A stretch of DNA of 64,000 bases from Patella vulgata. Its lineage: Eukaryota > Mollusca > Gastropoda > Patellidae. How positions within the stretch are numbered: the first letter of the stretch is position 1; every line of letters starts with the position of its first letter. Below the pieces are notes generated by a model. The model had not been told where the DNA came from. It made no database searches and was given only the letters and a program-made list of their open reading frames with translations. Of this stretch, positions 30,446 through 43,062 are shown piece by piece. The translations under genes and the position numbers were made by a program. The stretch lies in NCBI RefSeq assembly GCF_932274485.2, contig NC_065882.2, positions 28,166,890 through 28,230,889 of the forward strand. Direction: 5' to 3'.

Positions 30446-32787
30446 AAAAATACCATATCAATCAAAGCAGGAATGTGGACGTGTATTTCAGCGGTACTGG
30501 ATTCAAACGGAAGGGGGACCGGATACCCTGACGGTGACTAGAGCCTCAGCAGACCGAGGACGGGCCGTGGCCCCATGCCAGGCAGGTGGTTTATAGTTTA
30601 TAATTCGGCATTTTTTTTCAAAACAAGTGGTTGCCATGCAAGATACGCTCACATTCTGCCATGAGCTAAACAAAAGTGATTTTTCGTACAATCAGGGGCC
30701 ATAATCCAGAAAGTTAGGGTCGGATAAGCGCAAATATTGAAAATAAGCCAGATCTTTGGGATATAAACAATTATTTTAAGTTTCATCAAAATCGGAAGAT
30801 ATTTTGCCAGGCAACGAAACATACGCCCACAGCAGCTAAGTCGTCCAGGCAGTCAAAAAGTGTTGTCGCATATTTTTTTATCTTTTGTTTGTCAGTAATG
30901 AGAACATTTACAACACATGAAAATCTGATTATGAGTAATAACCCATGAAGTAATTATCAGAAAACATTATAATTTGTTTCGATTCTTTGTCTCATGACCT
31001 TAAACAATTTCTATTAACTTAGCTTCTAGAGCGTCCACAAGATTTTCCAAAGTGACCAAGTGCCTTAATTCTGGCTGTAATTATCGGAAATCGTTAAAAA
31101 TGAATAGGATTCTTTGTCTCAAGACCTGTGTATAAGTAAAACATTAGAATTTGTTTCGATTGTTTGCCTCATGACATTAAACAATTTCTATTAACTTAGC
31201 CTCTAGACCTGCCACAAGATTTTTAAAAGTGATCAAGGGACTTAACTCTGGCAGTAATTATCGGAAACCGTTAACCAGCGGCTGCCAGGCAGGATACGCC
31301 CACATTTTGCAAGAGATGGATAGCGAAAAAGCTAAAAATAAAGTGATTTTTCGTAAAATCAAGGGCCATAATTCAGGAAGTTACGATCCGATAGGCAAGA
31401 ATACCGACAAAAACCAAAATCTTTTGGTTACTAAGACATATTTCAAGTTTCATCAAAATCGGATCAACATTGTGACTTCTAGAGGGTACACAACCATATA
31501 TTTACACCATTTGCGTACGAGTGGGTGTCAATTTTGTCCGGCAGTTTTGGTCCGATTTTCACGAAATTCTAACTCAGCCGTCATTAGGGTGTAACGGTGA
31601 AATATTCAAACGTTTTTTCAATAGGATAAAAATTGTGACCTCTAGAGGGACCACAAGCTAAAAACGTGATTTTTCGTACAATCAGGGGCCATAATTCAGG
31701 AAGTTACGATCGAAAAGAACCAAAATCTTTGGGTTATATCATATCAAAATCGGATCAAAATTGTGACCTCTAGAGTGTCCACAAACTAAAAACGTGATTT
31801 GTTTTGTACAATCAGGGACCATAATCCATGAAGTTATGGTTCGATACATGCCAATATCGAAGGAACCGAGATCTTTGGGAGATAGGCCTATATTTCAAGT
31901 TTCGTCAAAATCGGATAAAATTGTGACCTGTAGTGTCCACAAACAAATTGTGGACTGGCGGACAGGGGCGACGACAATATACGTCCACATGAAAATGTGG
32001 GCGTATAAAAATGAATAGGATTTTTTGTCTCATGATCTTAAACACTGTGTATAAGTTTAAAGTCAATCAGATATTAACATTAGCTTCAAGAGCTACTACA
32101 AGATTTTTCAAAGAGATCAAGGGCTATAACTCCGGAAGTAATTATCGAAAATAGTTGAAAATCAACAGGCTCCTGCGTCTCATGAACTTAAACACTGTGT
32201 ATAAATTTAAAGTCAATCGGATATTAACTTTAGCCTCTAAGAGTGTCAACAAGATATTTCAAAGAGCCATAACTCTGGTAGTAACTATCATAAATCGGTT
32301 AAAATCAATAAGATTCTTAGTCTCAAGACCTTAAACAGTGCGTATAAATTTAAAGTCAATCGGATATTAACTTTAGCCTCTGGCGTGTCAAAAAGATATT
32401 TCAAAGAGATCAAGGGCCATTATTCTGGCAGTAATTATCGGAAATCGTAGAAACTCAATAGGATTCTTCGTCTCATGACCTTAAACACTGTGTATAAAAT
32501 CTGATATTAAATTAAGCCTCTAGAGCGTCCACAAGATTTTTTAAAGTGATCAAGGGCCATAACTATGGCAGTAATTATCAGAAATCGCTGCAAATCAATA
32601 GGCTTTTTAGTCTCATGACCTTAAATACTGTGTATAAATTCGAAGTCAATCAGATATTGACCTTAGCCTCTAGAGCGTCCACAAGTAATTGTCGACACCG
32701 GAAGGACCGACGACACTATACGACCACATTTCAATGTGGGCGTATAATAAAAATTGTGACCTCTAGAGGGTCCACAAACTTAAGTAT

Positions 32788-32817
32788 TACCATGGACCGT
32801 ATATACGGTCCATGGTA
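32788..32817. other. 30-bp perfect palindrome
   Basis: taccatggaccgtat is followed directly by its exact reverse complement, inside a type 2 array unit. Neighbouring units have a single 'cttggtattacatac' here, so a local inverted duplication is likely. Confidence 0.85.
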
Positions 32818-32908
32818 TTACATACTTTTACACTATTTGTGTACAGGGAGCGGGCAATTTAGGCCTGAATTTTACGAAATTTTAACTCTAAGTGTCATTA
32901 TGGTAATA

Positions 32909-33090
32909 TAGAGTAGGGTCGCCTGTCCAACCTCGTGGGTTTTCTCCGGGTCCTCCGGTTTCCTCCCACTGCCAAAGACCCCTACGCGCAAGCGAATTAT
33001 TGAAATAAAAATAAACCATATGTTAGTCCCGAAATGACCTAGTTTGTGTCGAGTAGACGTTAAACCCCATTTCTCTCTCTCTCTCTCTCT
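32909..33090 (+). mobile_element. 5'-truncated SINE, family B
   Basis: Sense-strand body 'cctcgtgggttttctccggg' and 'aagacccctacgcgcaagcg' with a (CT)n tail, lacking the tRNA head. It is flanked by an imperfect 12-bp duplication TATGGT(A/G)ATATA. Confidence 0.75.
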
Positions 33091-33842
33091 TATGGTGATA
33101 TATTTAAACAGTTTATAAAACCGAATAAAAATTGTGGCCTCTAGTGGGTCCACAAGCTAACCAGCGGCTGCCAGGCAGGATACGCCCACATTTTGGAAGA
33201 GATGGATAGAGAACAAGCTAAAAACAGACGGGATTTTTCGAACACTCAGGGGAAATAATCCAAAAAGTTATGGTCTGAAATGCGCAAATATCAAAATGGA
33301 CTGAGATCTTGGGGATATAAAGATATGTTTTAAGGTTCATCAAAATCGGATAAAAATTATGACCTCTAGAGGGTCCACAAACTTCGCATTGCACACTTTT
33401 ACAGTTTCATTTCGATTTCCCGAAATTCGAATTCAACCTTCATCATGGTGGAATGGTGATATATTTAAACGGTTTTTAAAATCGGAAAAGAAAATGTGAC
33501 CTCTAGAGAATCCGCAAGCTAAAAATCCGATTTTTCGAACAATCAGGAGCCATAATCATGGAAGTTACGTTTGGATATGCGCGATTATCAGAAAGAACCA
33601 AAATCTTAGTGTGCAATGGTGATATATTCACATGATTTTTTTTATTTAAATCGGATAAAAATTGTGACCTCTACAGGGACAACAAGCTAAAAACATGACT
33701 TTTTGTACAATCAAGGGACAAGGGCCATAACAGGAAGTTACGATCCGATACGTGCGAATATCGAAAAGAACCAAGATCTTTGGGTTATAAACATGTATTT
33801 CAACTTCCATCAAAATTGTGACCTCTACACACTATTTGCGTA

Positions 33843-34318
33843 GTCTCGGTCACCCAGAACCTCCTAGTCTTCAACATACGAGGGGTCTGGGACCGTTGTC
33901 AATATTTGACGTAAAGTCCGTTGCCCATGCGTAACCGGGAGTTTGGTTTTTAATGTGGTTGATTATCCAGTATCTTTGGCCAAGTCAAGTAAGAGTTGCG
34001 CCCCTTCCCATAATTCTTGTATTAATATAAACAAACATGAATCGCGACGACGAATTAGGATTAATTTAAAAAGCATAGATATGGCCCATGAAGAGAGAAA
34101 ATTTACAATAAAAAAATTAACTGGCATGCAATCAAATGGATTTTTTGAAATGACATTCTTAAATTAATTTCATGGGCGTAAACATCTTGTTTTAAGAGAA
34201 GTTACCCCCTTAGACGTTGTTTATGATAATGAAAAAGACCGGATAATCTAGCCAATGACCTATTATTCTCAAATGTTGACAACGCATCCAGACTAATATT
34301 CGTAGAATATTTTCTGGA
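33843..34318. other. Non-repeat insert in the array
   Basis: About 480 bp unlike the surrounding units, beginning 'cggtcacccagaacctccta'. No gene or terminal repeat is clear. Confidence 0.4.
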
Positions 34319-35905
34319 TGATAGAGACTAGAGGGGCGGACATTTGGTCCGGCAGTTTTGGTCCGATTTTCACGAAATTCGAAAGGGACCAAGATCTCTG
34401 GGTTATAAACACGCATTTCAAGTTTCATCAAAATCAAATCAAAATTGTGACCTCTAGAGGGCCCACAACTTTGAGATACCAGTTGTTTAGACTAATTGTG
34501 TACGAGGGGCGGCCATATTGTCCGGCAGTTTTGGTCCGATTTTCACGAAAGTCGTACTCAACCAAAATTACGGTGTAACGGTGATACATTTGAACGTTTT
34601 TTTTGTTTTTTTTTTAAATCGGATAATAATTGTGACCTCTAGAGGGACCTCAAGCTAAAAAATGCGATTTTTCGTACAATCAGGGGTCATAATTCAGGAA
34701 GTTACGATCCGATATGCGCGAATATCGAAAAGAACCAAGATCTTTGGGTTATAAACTTACAGTTCAAGTTTCACCAAAATCTAAAGAAAATTGTGACATC
34801 TAGAGGGTCCACAACCTTGATATACCATATTTTGTTTTACACTATTTGAGTACGAGGGCGGCCATTTTGTCTGTCAGTTTTGGTCCGATTTTTGAGAAAT
34901 TCGAACTCAACCATTCTTAGGGTGTAACGGTGATATATTCAAACGTTTTTTTTAAATGGGATAAAAATTCTGACCTCTATAGGGTCCACAAGTTAAAAAC
35001 GCGATTTTTCGTACAATCAGGGGTCATAATTCAGGAAGTTACGGTCTGATATGCCCGAATATCGAAAGGAACCGAGATCTTTGGTTTATAAACTTACATT
35101 CTAGTTTCTACAAAATCGGATAAACATTGTGACTTCTTATATAGGGTCCACAGGCTAAAAACGAGATTTTTCGTACAATCAGAGGCCATAATTCATGATG
35201 CATGTCAATATCGAAAGGAACCAGGAACCGAGGTCTTGGGGGGATAAACCTATATTTCAAGTTTCGTTGAAATTGGATAAAAATTGTGACCTGTAGAGTG
35301 TCCACAAACAAATTGTGGACGGACGGACAAGCAGGGGCGACGGCATAATACGTCCACATGAAAATACGGGCGTATAAAAACACGATTTTTCTTACAATCT
35401 GAGGTCAAATCCAGGAAGTTATGGTCGAAAGGAACCGAGATATTTGAGTTATAAACATATATTTCAAGATTCATAAAAATTGTGACATGCAGAGGGTCCA
35501 CAACCTTGGTATTACATACTTTTACACTATTTGCGAACAGGGTGCGGGCAATTTGTCGGCCAATTTCGGTTCTATTTTCAGGAAATTTGAACACATGTGT
35601 CATTATGGTGTCACGGTGATATATTTAAATGGTTTTTAAAATTGGATAAAAATTATCATCCCTAGTGGGACCACAAGCTAAAATCACGATTTTTCATACA
35701 ATATGGGGCCATAATCCAGGAAGTTGTGGTCCGATATGCGTGAATATTGAAAGGAACCGAGATTTTTAATTTATAAACATATATTTCAAGTCATGAAAAT
35801 TTGATAAAAATTGCGACCTCTTGTTTGTACACAAACAAATTGTTGACGGACGGACGGACAGGGGCGACGACAATGTACCTCCACATGAAAATGTGGGCGT
35901 ATAAA

Positions 35906-36525
35906 AAAGTGCACTGACAGAATCCGATTCCAATCTTATCCACAATCCAGAAAAGTCACCGGATTTCTTCCACATTAACATCAAGTAACAGTGTATTTTT
36001 TTTAATTAATTTACACCAACAATTGGGTTTTTCAAAATCATTACTCTGCATACCTCTGGGTCCCAGGCCCTGGACAAGTGTCCCAGCTGCCCCCAAGATA
36101 ATATTACTAAGATAATATTTCACCAAAAACTAAAACCACCAACAAAATCTTGTGTATATACAGTAAATTATCTGTGTGCGTATTGTATCAACTTTAATAA
36201 GTTCATATTATAACAACTTTTCAACAAGCTGACCTTTAAAATACAACAAAATACTACATACCATCTTACAATCTTCTATGATGCATTAATTCATTTCACA
36301 GAAACAGGTTTATATATACAGGCATAGAAAGACTTAACATAGAATAATATTTGGCTCTATCTTAAATATAATTTTGTAATGCCCCTCAAACAAGTTCTGA
36401 TGATCTCCGTTTTTTTATAATCAAAATATTATAGAATAAAAATGGATTTATTTATACAAAAAAAATATACATATAACTGAATGAAAACTATATACATACA
36501 TACATACATACATACATACATACAT

Positions 36526-36557
<32 letters not shown>

Positions 36558-37768
36558 CCACACACACCCATACACACATGTACATACCCAATTCCTAAAT
36601 TTTGAAAACAAAAAACAATTTTTTACATAATTTCAGTGCAACTAAAACATGAGAAAAAAAAGAAAGTTATTACAAGCACTTTATATTGTTTTATAACTAG
36701 CTATAGTTTTCTTCTGTGTTTAATGGGGAAATCCCAGACGATACAGAACTATGTAAAAGTGGGTTTATAATGCAATTCAAAGACCTGAACATGATGATAT
36801 AGTCTTGTTACCTTGTAGGAAAACTTCAAATAAAAATGATTGAATAGCAGAATTTAAAGGATTTTACTTATCAATTATATGAGTGACTTGACATTTACAA
36901 AGATCACTTACCACTTCATTGAGTATAAATTGTTTCAATGGCATTATGTATTCCTTAAAATTGTATTAAGTATAATATCAAGTATAATGACAGTTCTCCA
37001 GATCCACGGTATGGAATTTGGGGACCATAAAGTATGTACTACTTCGAAAAAATATTAAATATCTTCAAACAGGTTTGCCAGAGTCTTTTGCCCCAAATTA
37101 ACCAGTCTTATTCACTAAAAAACATCTGGGTCTGCACCTTTAATACATGGTACATAGACAAATAAAAGCTTTCTATGTACATTTTGATTGCTTTCGATAA
37201 AACACATTTTAACAACAACTATTTTCCCCCAAACAAATATAAATTATAACAAATTTTACCACATTCAATTCATGATTTTATGATGGATGAAGATATGCAT
37301 GATATATAATAGAACATGCACACAATATTGTCCAATATGATAAATCATAAAGGAACAAGTCCAATGAAATACTGTTTTGTATTTAATATGTTAAAATAAA
37401 ATATAGTACAGAACACCCGCTTAAAAATCAATGGGATTAATAATGGGATAAGCTAATCAATGGTGTAATCAACAGCTTAATTGTTAAAATTTTAAGAAGC
37501 CACCTAATTCAGTCAAGTGTTGGTTTTGACAGGTCACATTAATTTCATGTCTACCACCTCAATGTCACAGTTATGTTTTATCTTTCAGTAACTTATTTCA
37601 GAACAAATGAAATGATATAGTAAGAAACCAAGATTGGAAGTATCAATTTAAAATCTCTACTTTCAAGTTTCATTCTCTAATAACTTAATTTTCATTTCCG
37701 TTAATTTTATATTTCTCATTTGAAATGCTACAATTGGTTCTAACTTTATATTTTATATTTAATAAGTA
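35906..37768. other. AT-rich intergenic region with microsatellite
   Basis: No gene seen. A (CATA)n tract followed by (CA)n lies at about 36490-36560; the minus-strand ORF over it is a microsatellite translation. Confidence 0.6.
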
Positions 37769-37772
37769 TTAA

Positions 37773-38197
37773 AGTAGCTAAGTCTCTTAACTCAATATCA
37801 TCCATAATCTTCGACATTGAAAACACACATTATTTGTCAATTTAAATCAACATTGATGTTGTGATCTTACCGGAAAAGATGAACTTCTGATATCTAATAT
37901 TTAAGACAAAATAAACATTTTACCATTGGTACACGAATCGTGTATTGTGTTTCAGCGCCATTTGTAACAAGGGACTGGAAGAACGAGGCTAGATATATTC
38001 AACGAGTCATGTCAAATAGTGACGCCATTGATTGAGACTTTTAGGGCATTTCGCCGAACATAACTGATTTGAAATTAGAGTAAAAGCGGAAACCACTGAA
38101 TGTAAATCAGTTTATATACATTCATATTACATTATTATATGCGTTGCTACCCATTTTTGTCCATTTCTACGTCCCAAATATTAGCGATTTAGCTCCT
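37773..38197. mobile_element. TTAA-flanked MITE, copy 1
   Basis: Starts after TTAA with AAGTAGCTAAGTCTC and ends GCGATTTAGCTCCT. The whole 425 bp is an inverted, diverged copy of 50888-51376. The ends are imperfect inverted repeats (agtagctaagtctct / aggagctaaatcgct). Confidence 0.7.
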
Positions 38198-38639
38198 GTA
38201 AATATTAATTACGAATTTCTATATTTTATTTATTTAAATGAATGATAACTGTGTTCAGCACATAGAATTGATTGAGTTCTTGAAACTGCTGTACAGCATT
38301 TTCAATGGAACTATACATGAAACCATGATCTAAACATGTATTATAACATTACAATCTAGTTATTGCCCATTACATTTTGTGATCCTATTTATGTTGCTAT
38401 ATGAACTCTTTAAATTTTAATTGATATGAGGTGTTACAGACAAAATAATCATATTCTGCACTGCGCACAGTAACCAACCCTACCTGCAGATGATCACATG
38501 TTTCAAGTTTAAAATCAACATAAATGTTAATGCCCACAGGCTATCAAGGAGGTGTCTAGTTAGGATAGGATAAAATAGCTGGGTAATAGGTAGACCTATT
38601 GAAATTGAGTTTCTGCCCTCTGCCCCGGCAAAGTAATAA

Positions 38640-38790
38640 GTTAAAAACGTAGGCAAGAGCTAAATCTGCCTCTTGCAGTTTTTTTTATGGCTTCAAATAT
38701 TATATAATTTTTTTTTTTTTTTTAGATATTTATTCACATAATCAACTCTCTAAACTATTGGATGGCTCAAATATTGTATGGATTAGACCA
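38640..38790 (+). repeat. Dispersed repeat family C, fragment
   Basis: 'aagagctaaatctgcctctt' and 'cacataatcaactctctaaa' match the 5' part of family C. The rest is missing. Confidence 0.5.
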
Positions 38791-38799
38791 TAACCATGA

Positions 38800-39085
38800 G
38801 GAAAATGTTGCCAGGACAGCGGCACTACGGCCTATACTCTTATTTCTAATTCCAACTGTCAAGGACTATTTTACGGGTAAAGGGTTGGGATCCAACAAAA
38901 TATTTGCATTATTTTAATGTTAGCATATAGAAATTTGTTTTTTCTATGGTTAGTTGTGTAATACTGGAGGAGGGGTTCTTACTGTCGTCACATCTTGTAA
39001 TTTTTACGACTAGACACACTTTCCTGGTCAGCTCTGCGGGTGTTAACACTGACAAGTAGGAATTGAGCTTGAATAAGCCTGTGGG
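38800..39085 (-). mobile_element. Old SINE family A body
   Basis: Blocks 'gcggcactacggcctatact' and 'aattccaactgtcaaggact' match 40720-40770, and 'cgactagacacactttcctg' matches about 40825. The head is unrecognisable. Confidence 0.55.
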
Positions 39086-39831
39086 TTCTACACAGGCAAT
39101 ATGAATACCTAAACCACAAAACCATTTCATTATTGTAATTTTGTTTAATAAAATAAAATTGTCAATCATTTCCATTACCTGTTTATTTGGAAATGTTTTG
39201 ACCTCTCAGCAAGACTAACACTTCTATTTATTAAACTATTTTAATAGGCACTATAATACATGTATTTAACCTTTCTTGGGATGTTTCATGTGTATTGCCT
39301 ATATGTACAAGGGCAAGTTGGATTTTTTAACAACTAGTCACAGTCGAGGCTCATCTGGAACAGAGGAAAACTATGGAGAAGGGACCGATATGTCCCCTTA
39401 ATTTTACTGGAGAAAACACGTGCTGGTGCTTTGCACCAGGCCTCCTACAATCGATTTCTTCCATTAAAGATGAACTGCTTTCAATATATCTTTCAGCTCT
39501 CCCTTGACCTTCGAGGAAGAATTAATTTGACTTCAACTCCATTTATATCAGTTTTTATATCAATTGAAATAAAATAAAAAGATTGGCAGAACTAGATGTT
39601 TAAAATTATAAAATCTCTCCAGGTGTATTATGTACATATTTATTTAATCTAACATAATCAATATTATTATCAATCAAGCAATTAAAAATAAACTACAGAA
39701 AATCTTATTTTGCTTTCAACTTAACCAGCTTGGGCAGGGTAGGTGGAGTTAAATTATACAAATACAGAAAAACACAAAGACACTCAATAAAATAATTGTT
39801 TGGCATACATGTGTAGTAACACCTGGCGCAC
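39086..39831. other. Intergenic, no gene seen
   Basis: No supported coding frame. The stretch 'tttactggagaaaacacgtg' and 'gctggtgctttgcaccaggc' (39405-39450) is moderately palindromic. Confidence 0.45.
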
Positions 39832-41664
39832 ACTATGCGACGAGTTTGGCGACAAATATCGCCGCAACATAAATGGAGTGAGCACATTACACGACGACTT
39901 TGGCGATCACGAAAGAAAAACATCGTTACGTGCTTCGTCGTGTTACACCCCTAAATGCATTTTAGTCATCATCGCGTTGAATACTTCAATTAATATTGCT
40001 TTATACATATGGGAATCAGGCGACGACGTCGCCGTCTTAGTGAAACGCCGGTCGAGTGCAGTGCGTTTATAGTATTTCAAGTAACGAGCTCAAATTGGGC
40101 GACTCTTGTATGTATAGAAAACAGGCTACGTGAGTACGAGTCCAGAAATATTCCAGAGTATCCTAAATTTAATTAATCCTCTCATTACCAAACTTAGCTA
40201 CGAGAACGTAGCTAAAACCGTTGAGATATACTGATGTGTTTGTTTTTAGCTACGATTGGATGCCTTTAGTTCCAAGTGGCAAACTCAATTTCTTTATTAA
40301 TGCATGTAACATCTTTAAAATAGATAAGTTTATGATATTATGATTAAACTTACAGAGGCCAATGTAGTGGCACAACTGTCGCCTAACTCCAAATATTCGC
40401 GTTTAAATTAATGAAGCGTTGTTTGTGTATGACATATCACCGACATCGAAATCCATTCATAGTTACTGTGCTTTCGATTGTCCTGTTGATTGGCTGTTAT
40501 AAATGCCTTATATTTAGCCCCGCCTTCATGATGACAGCGTATCGTTTAAAAAGATGGCGGTCTTAGTAACGGCTTAACGCCTCGATTTTAAAAACGACGA
40601 TTTGTAAATGAAATGAAATGGAGTTTAACGTCCTACTGTTCTGCTCCTAACCTGGGCTAATGAAGACGGGCATACGCCATACAGTGTGCTATGAGGGAAA
40701 TTTTGCCCGGACCGCGGCACTACAGCCTACTCTTATATCGAATTCCAACTGTCAAGGGATCTTTTATGTGCACGCCAATGTGTACACGGGACCTCGTTTT
40801 TTTCGTCCCATCCGAACGACTAGACAGCTTTCCTTGTCAGCCCCTCCGCCCTGCATCACTGACAAGGGAGAACCACGCCGGAAAATCTGGATGAACTTTC
40901 TCGGCCAATGCAGGGATCGAACACCCGACCTCCAGGCTAGCGAGCTAGCGTCTTACCCACTTAGCCTTGTGATCCCCACGACGATTTGTACTCGTTTCAG
41001 GTAGGATTATATGCTTAATTGTAGTTGGGTGTTGTAGAAATATTATAAATAACAATAATCAATCGTTGTTTTGATTAAAACTATTGTCAATTTTGCTTAA
41101 AAATGCCGGGTGTGAATCGCTCCCGCAGGTGCAACGTTATAGGTAATGGCCTCGTGTCTTATCTCGAAACACGGAGAGTTGAGAGATTAACGTTTGTTAT
41201 CTATACCAAACTACCAACCAAGATGGGACAACCAATAAGCCCAGGAGAGTGATTGATTGCCACCCTCCATTTTATTGAGTATATTGCTATACAAACGGAA
41301 CAGTCCACTGGGCCTACCATGTATACGACAGCTCACACATTTAATAAGTGCCAGAATTGCAAACATAATTTCAATTAGTTAGGCCTAAATTATATTACCC
41401 GAGCCACTTATACGTGCAACAGAAAGAAATTTCTGAGAAACCTCCTGTGTGGTTAAGTCACATGAGAAGAATAAACAAAAATGATTGGTTTAATAGGTGA
41501 ATTTAATTCCTTGGTTGTCGCTAAATTTGTCGCTGAGATGAGCACATTACACGATTTGTTGCCGCCGAAAAATCGCTACCGACCGAGTGCGCACCCTAAG
41601 CAAGTTTTTGATTTTTCATCGTCGCAACCGAATTCGCCAATGTCGTTGCGTAGTGTGCGCCAGG
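39832..41664. mobile_element. DNA transposon with CCTGGCGCACACTA ends
   Basis: Left end CCTGGCGCACACTATGCGAC and right end (inverted) CCTGGCGCACACTACGCAAC. The similarity continues through 'TTGGCGA'. The 1.8-kb interior holds a SINE (40607-40977) and no transposase. No target duplication is evident, partly because a foldback element adjoins the right end. Superfamily undecided. Confidence 0.7.
40607..40977 (-). mobile_element. tRNA-derived SINE, family A, well preserved
   Basis: The minus-strand head reads 'ggggatcacaaggctaagtg' (A box), then 'ggtgttcgatccc' (B box), then the body 'ttttccggcgtggttctccc' and a (CATTT)n-like tail. It is flanked by a perfect 13-bp duplication ACGACGATTTGTA (40594-40606 and 40978-40990). 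It is nested in the 39832-41664 transposon. Confidence 0.9.
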
Positions 41665-41669
41665 CTTAA

Positions 41670-42079
41670 AGGACAATATTGGTGCCAGTCATTATCACAT
41701 ATTTGATAGAACTGGTTAAACACGTTCCAAATATTATTTTATCACAGAGATCATTGCTATGATAGATGCATAATCAATGTTTCAACAATCGGAGTGACGA
41801 ACGCAAAAGGAAAACACGAGTTATCCCTCTATATAACTGACTGAAGTGACGAGTGATAACAGATACATGGGCGAATTTCTGCTCACTAATAATTCTTTCG
41901 AAGACCAAAAGTTGTCTAGAGGGATAACTCGTGTTTTCCTTTTGCGTTCGTCACTTCCAATTGTTCAAGCATTGATTACGCATCTATCGTAGCAATGATC
42001 TCTGTGATAAAATAATACTTGGAACATGTTTAACCAGTTCTATAACATATGTGATAATGACTGGCACCAATATTGTCCT
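41670..42079. mobile_element. Foldback MITE flanked by TTAA
   Basis: Two nearly identical inverted arms of about 165 bp start AGGACAATATTGGTGCCAGT and are separated by a spacer of about 80 bp (around 41835-41915). Both sides are flanked by TTAA (41666-41669 and 42080-42083). TTAA duplications are known for piggyBac and Kolobok-type elements. Confidence 0.85.
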
Positions 42080-43062
42080 TTAAACAATGAATATAACACC
42101 TCAATGTAAGCATGGAATGATAATATAATAATACATTGTCTCGATTATCAAATTCAATTATAAATTTTTGCTTATAGAACAAAACCTTTTGCCATAAAAT
42201 GACTGCATATTTCAAAATGGCATTTATAGAATAAATATGTATTTGATGTGTATGTATATCATATGCTCATTTTCAACTACAGACTATGGTCCTAAAAAAT
42301 AATCTTGTTGTCAAGCTTGAACATAGAATCTAAAACTACTTCAATTACCGTAAAATAGACTTCAAAAATGTCCCTTTCCAGAGATATATAAATTGACTCT
42401 TGTTTCTTTTGTTGAGGCACATAATCCTTGGAAAGTGGACTTTTATATGATTAATTCTCTGCATTACTTGATTTTATTATTAAAATACATCCATTACTTA
42501 CATACATATGTACATTAAACACTGGTAGATTATTACAATACAACTCATTGTATACATAATATATGTTTATAAAATAAATACATGATCTTGTGCAATTTAC
42601 AATAACTGTCAACCAAAGATTTTATACCGGCTAATCAATATTTTGCAAGTATATAAATCTAGGTCAAACTATGTTTTTAAATGATTTAGCAATAATTTGT
42701 TTATTGATACTAACACAGATACTAAAGTTCAATAACATTCTCATCAACATTATAACTTATTATTTGCATTCCATATTTATGATGTTGAGTTGTCTTCCTT
42801 TATTATGTATTTATCCAAATGTATGTATACTACTACATGTTGTTCATATATAAATAAACAAGTTAAGCACTGTCCCATCATTAAGAACAAGAGTAAAATG
42901 ACAATCATGACAATTTCTGATTTAATTAATGAAGCATGATGAAAAGTTCTTTCAACCAAAGCAAACCATTTAATTGGGTCTAGTATCATCTTGTGTTAAA
43001 CTGTACTGAGATAAAGTCATTCACACACATATCGCCATATATACAAATAACAACTGTCACAC
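42080..43062 (-). other. Region downstream of the RPRD2-like stop (probable 3' UTR and flank)
   Basis: AT-rich with several minus-strand AATAAA-type strings. I cannot say which one ends the transcript. No other gene seen. Confidence 0.45.

Larger units (their letters stand above)
30700..35905. repeat. Array of tandem units ending in short hairpins
   Basis: Two unit types. Type 1 (about 155 bp, 30950-32740) carries 'agggccataactctggcagt', 'aattatcggaaatcg' and 'ctctagagcgtccacaag'. Type 2 (33.1-35.9 kb) carries 'cgatttttcgtacaatcagg', 'ccataattcaggaagttac' and 'aattgtgacctctagagggt'. Blocks end in a hairpin with stem ATACGTCCACAT and GAAA loop (31979-32006; variants at 32717-32746, 35348-35375 and 35875-35902), preceded by 'ggacggacaggggcgacgac'. 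Block starts resemble 'gctgccaggcaggatacgcc'. Internal tandem repeats with a terminal hairpin suggest Helitron/Helentron-type non-autonomous elements, but this is unproven. Confidence 0.7.

Noticed and set aside
30700-35905. CRISPR-like array
   Set aside because: Units are long, diverged and contiguous with no unique spacers, in a eukaryotic context.
36429-36611. Minus-strand ORF rich in VCMYVCMY
   Set aside because: A translated (CATA)n/(CA)n microsatellite.
40660-41004. 114-residue ORF with HTVCYEGNFARTAAL
   Set aside because: It lies wholly in a SINE with clear tRNA-derived head and target duplication.
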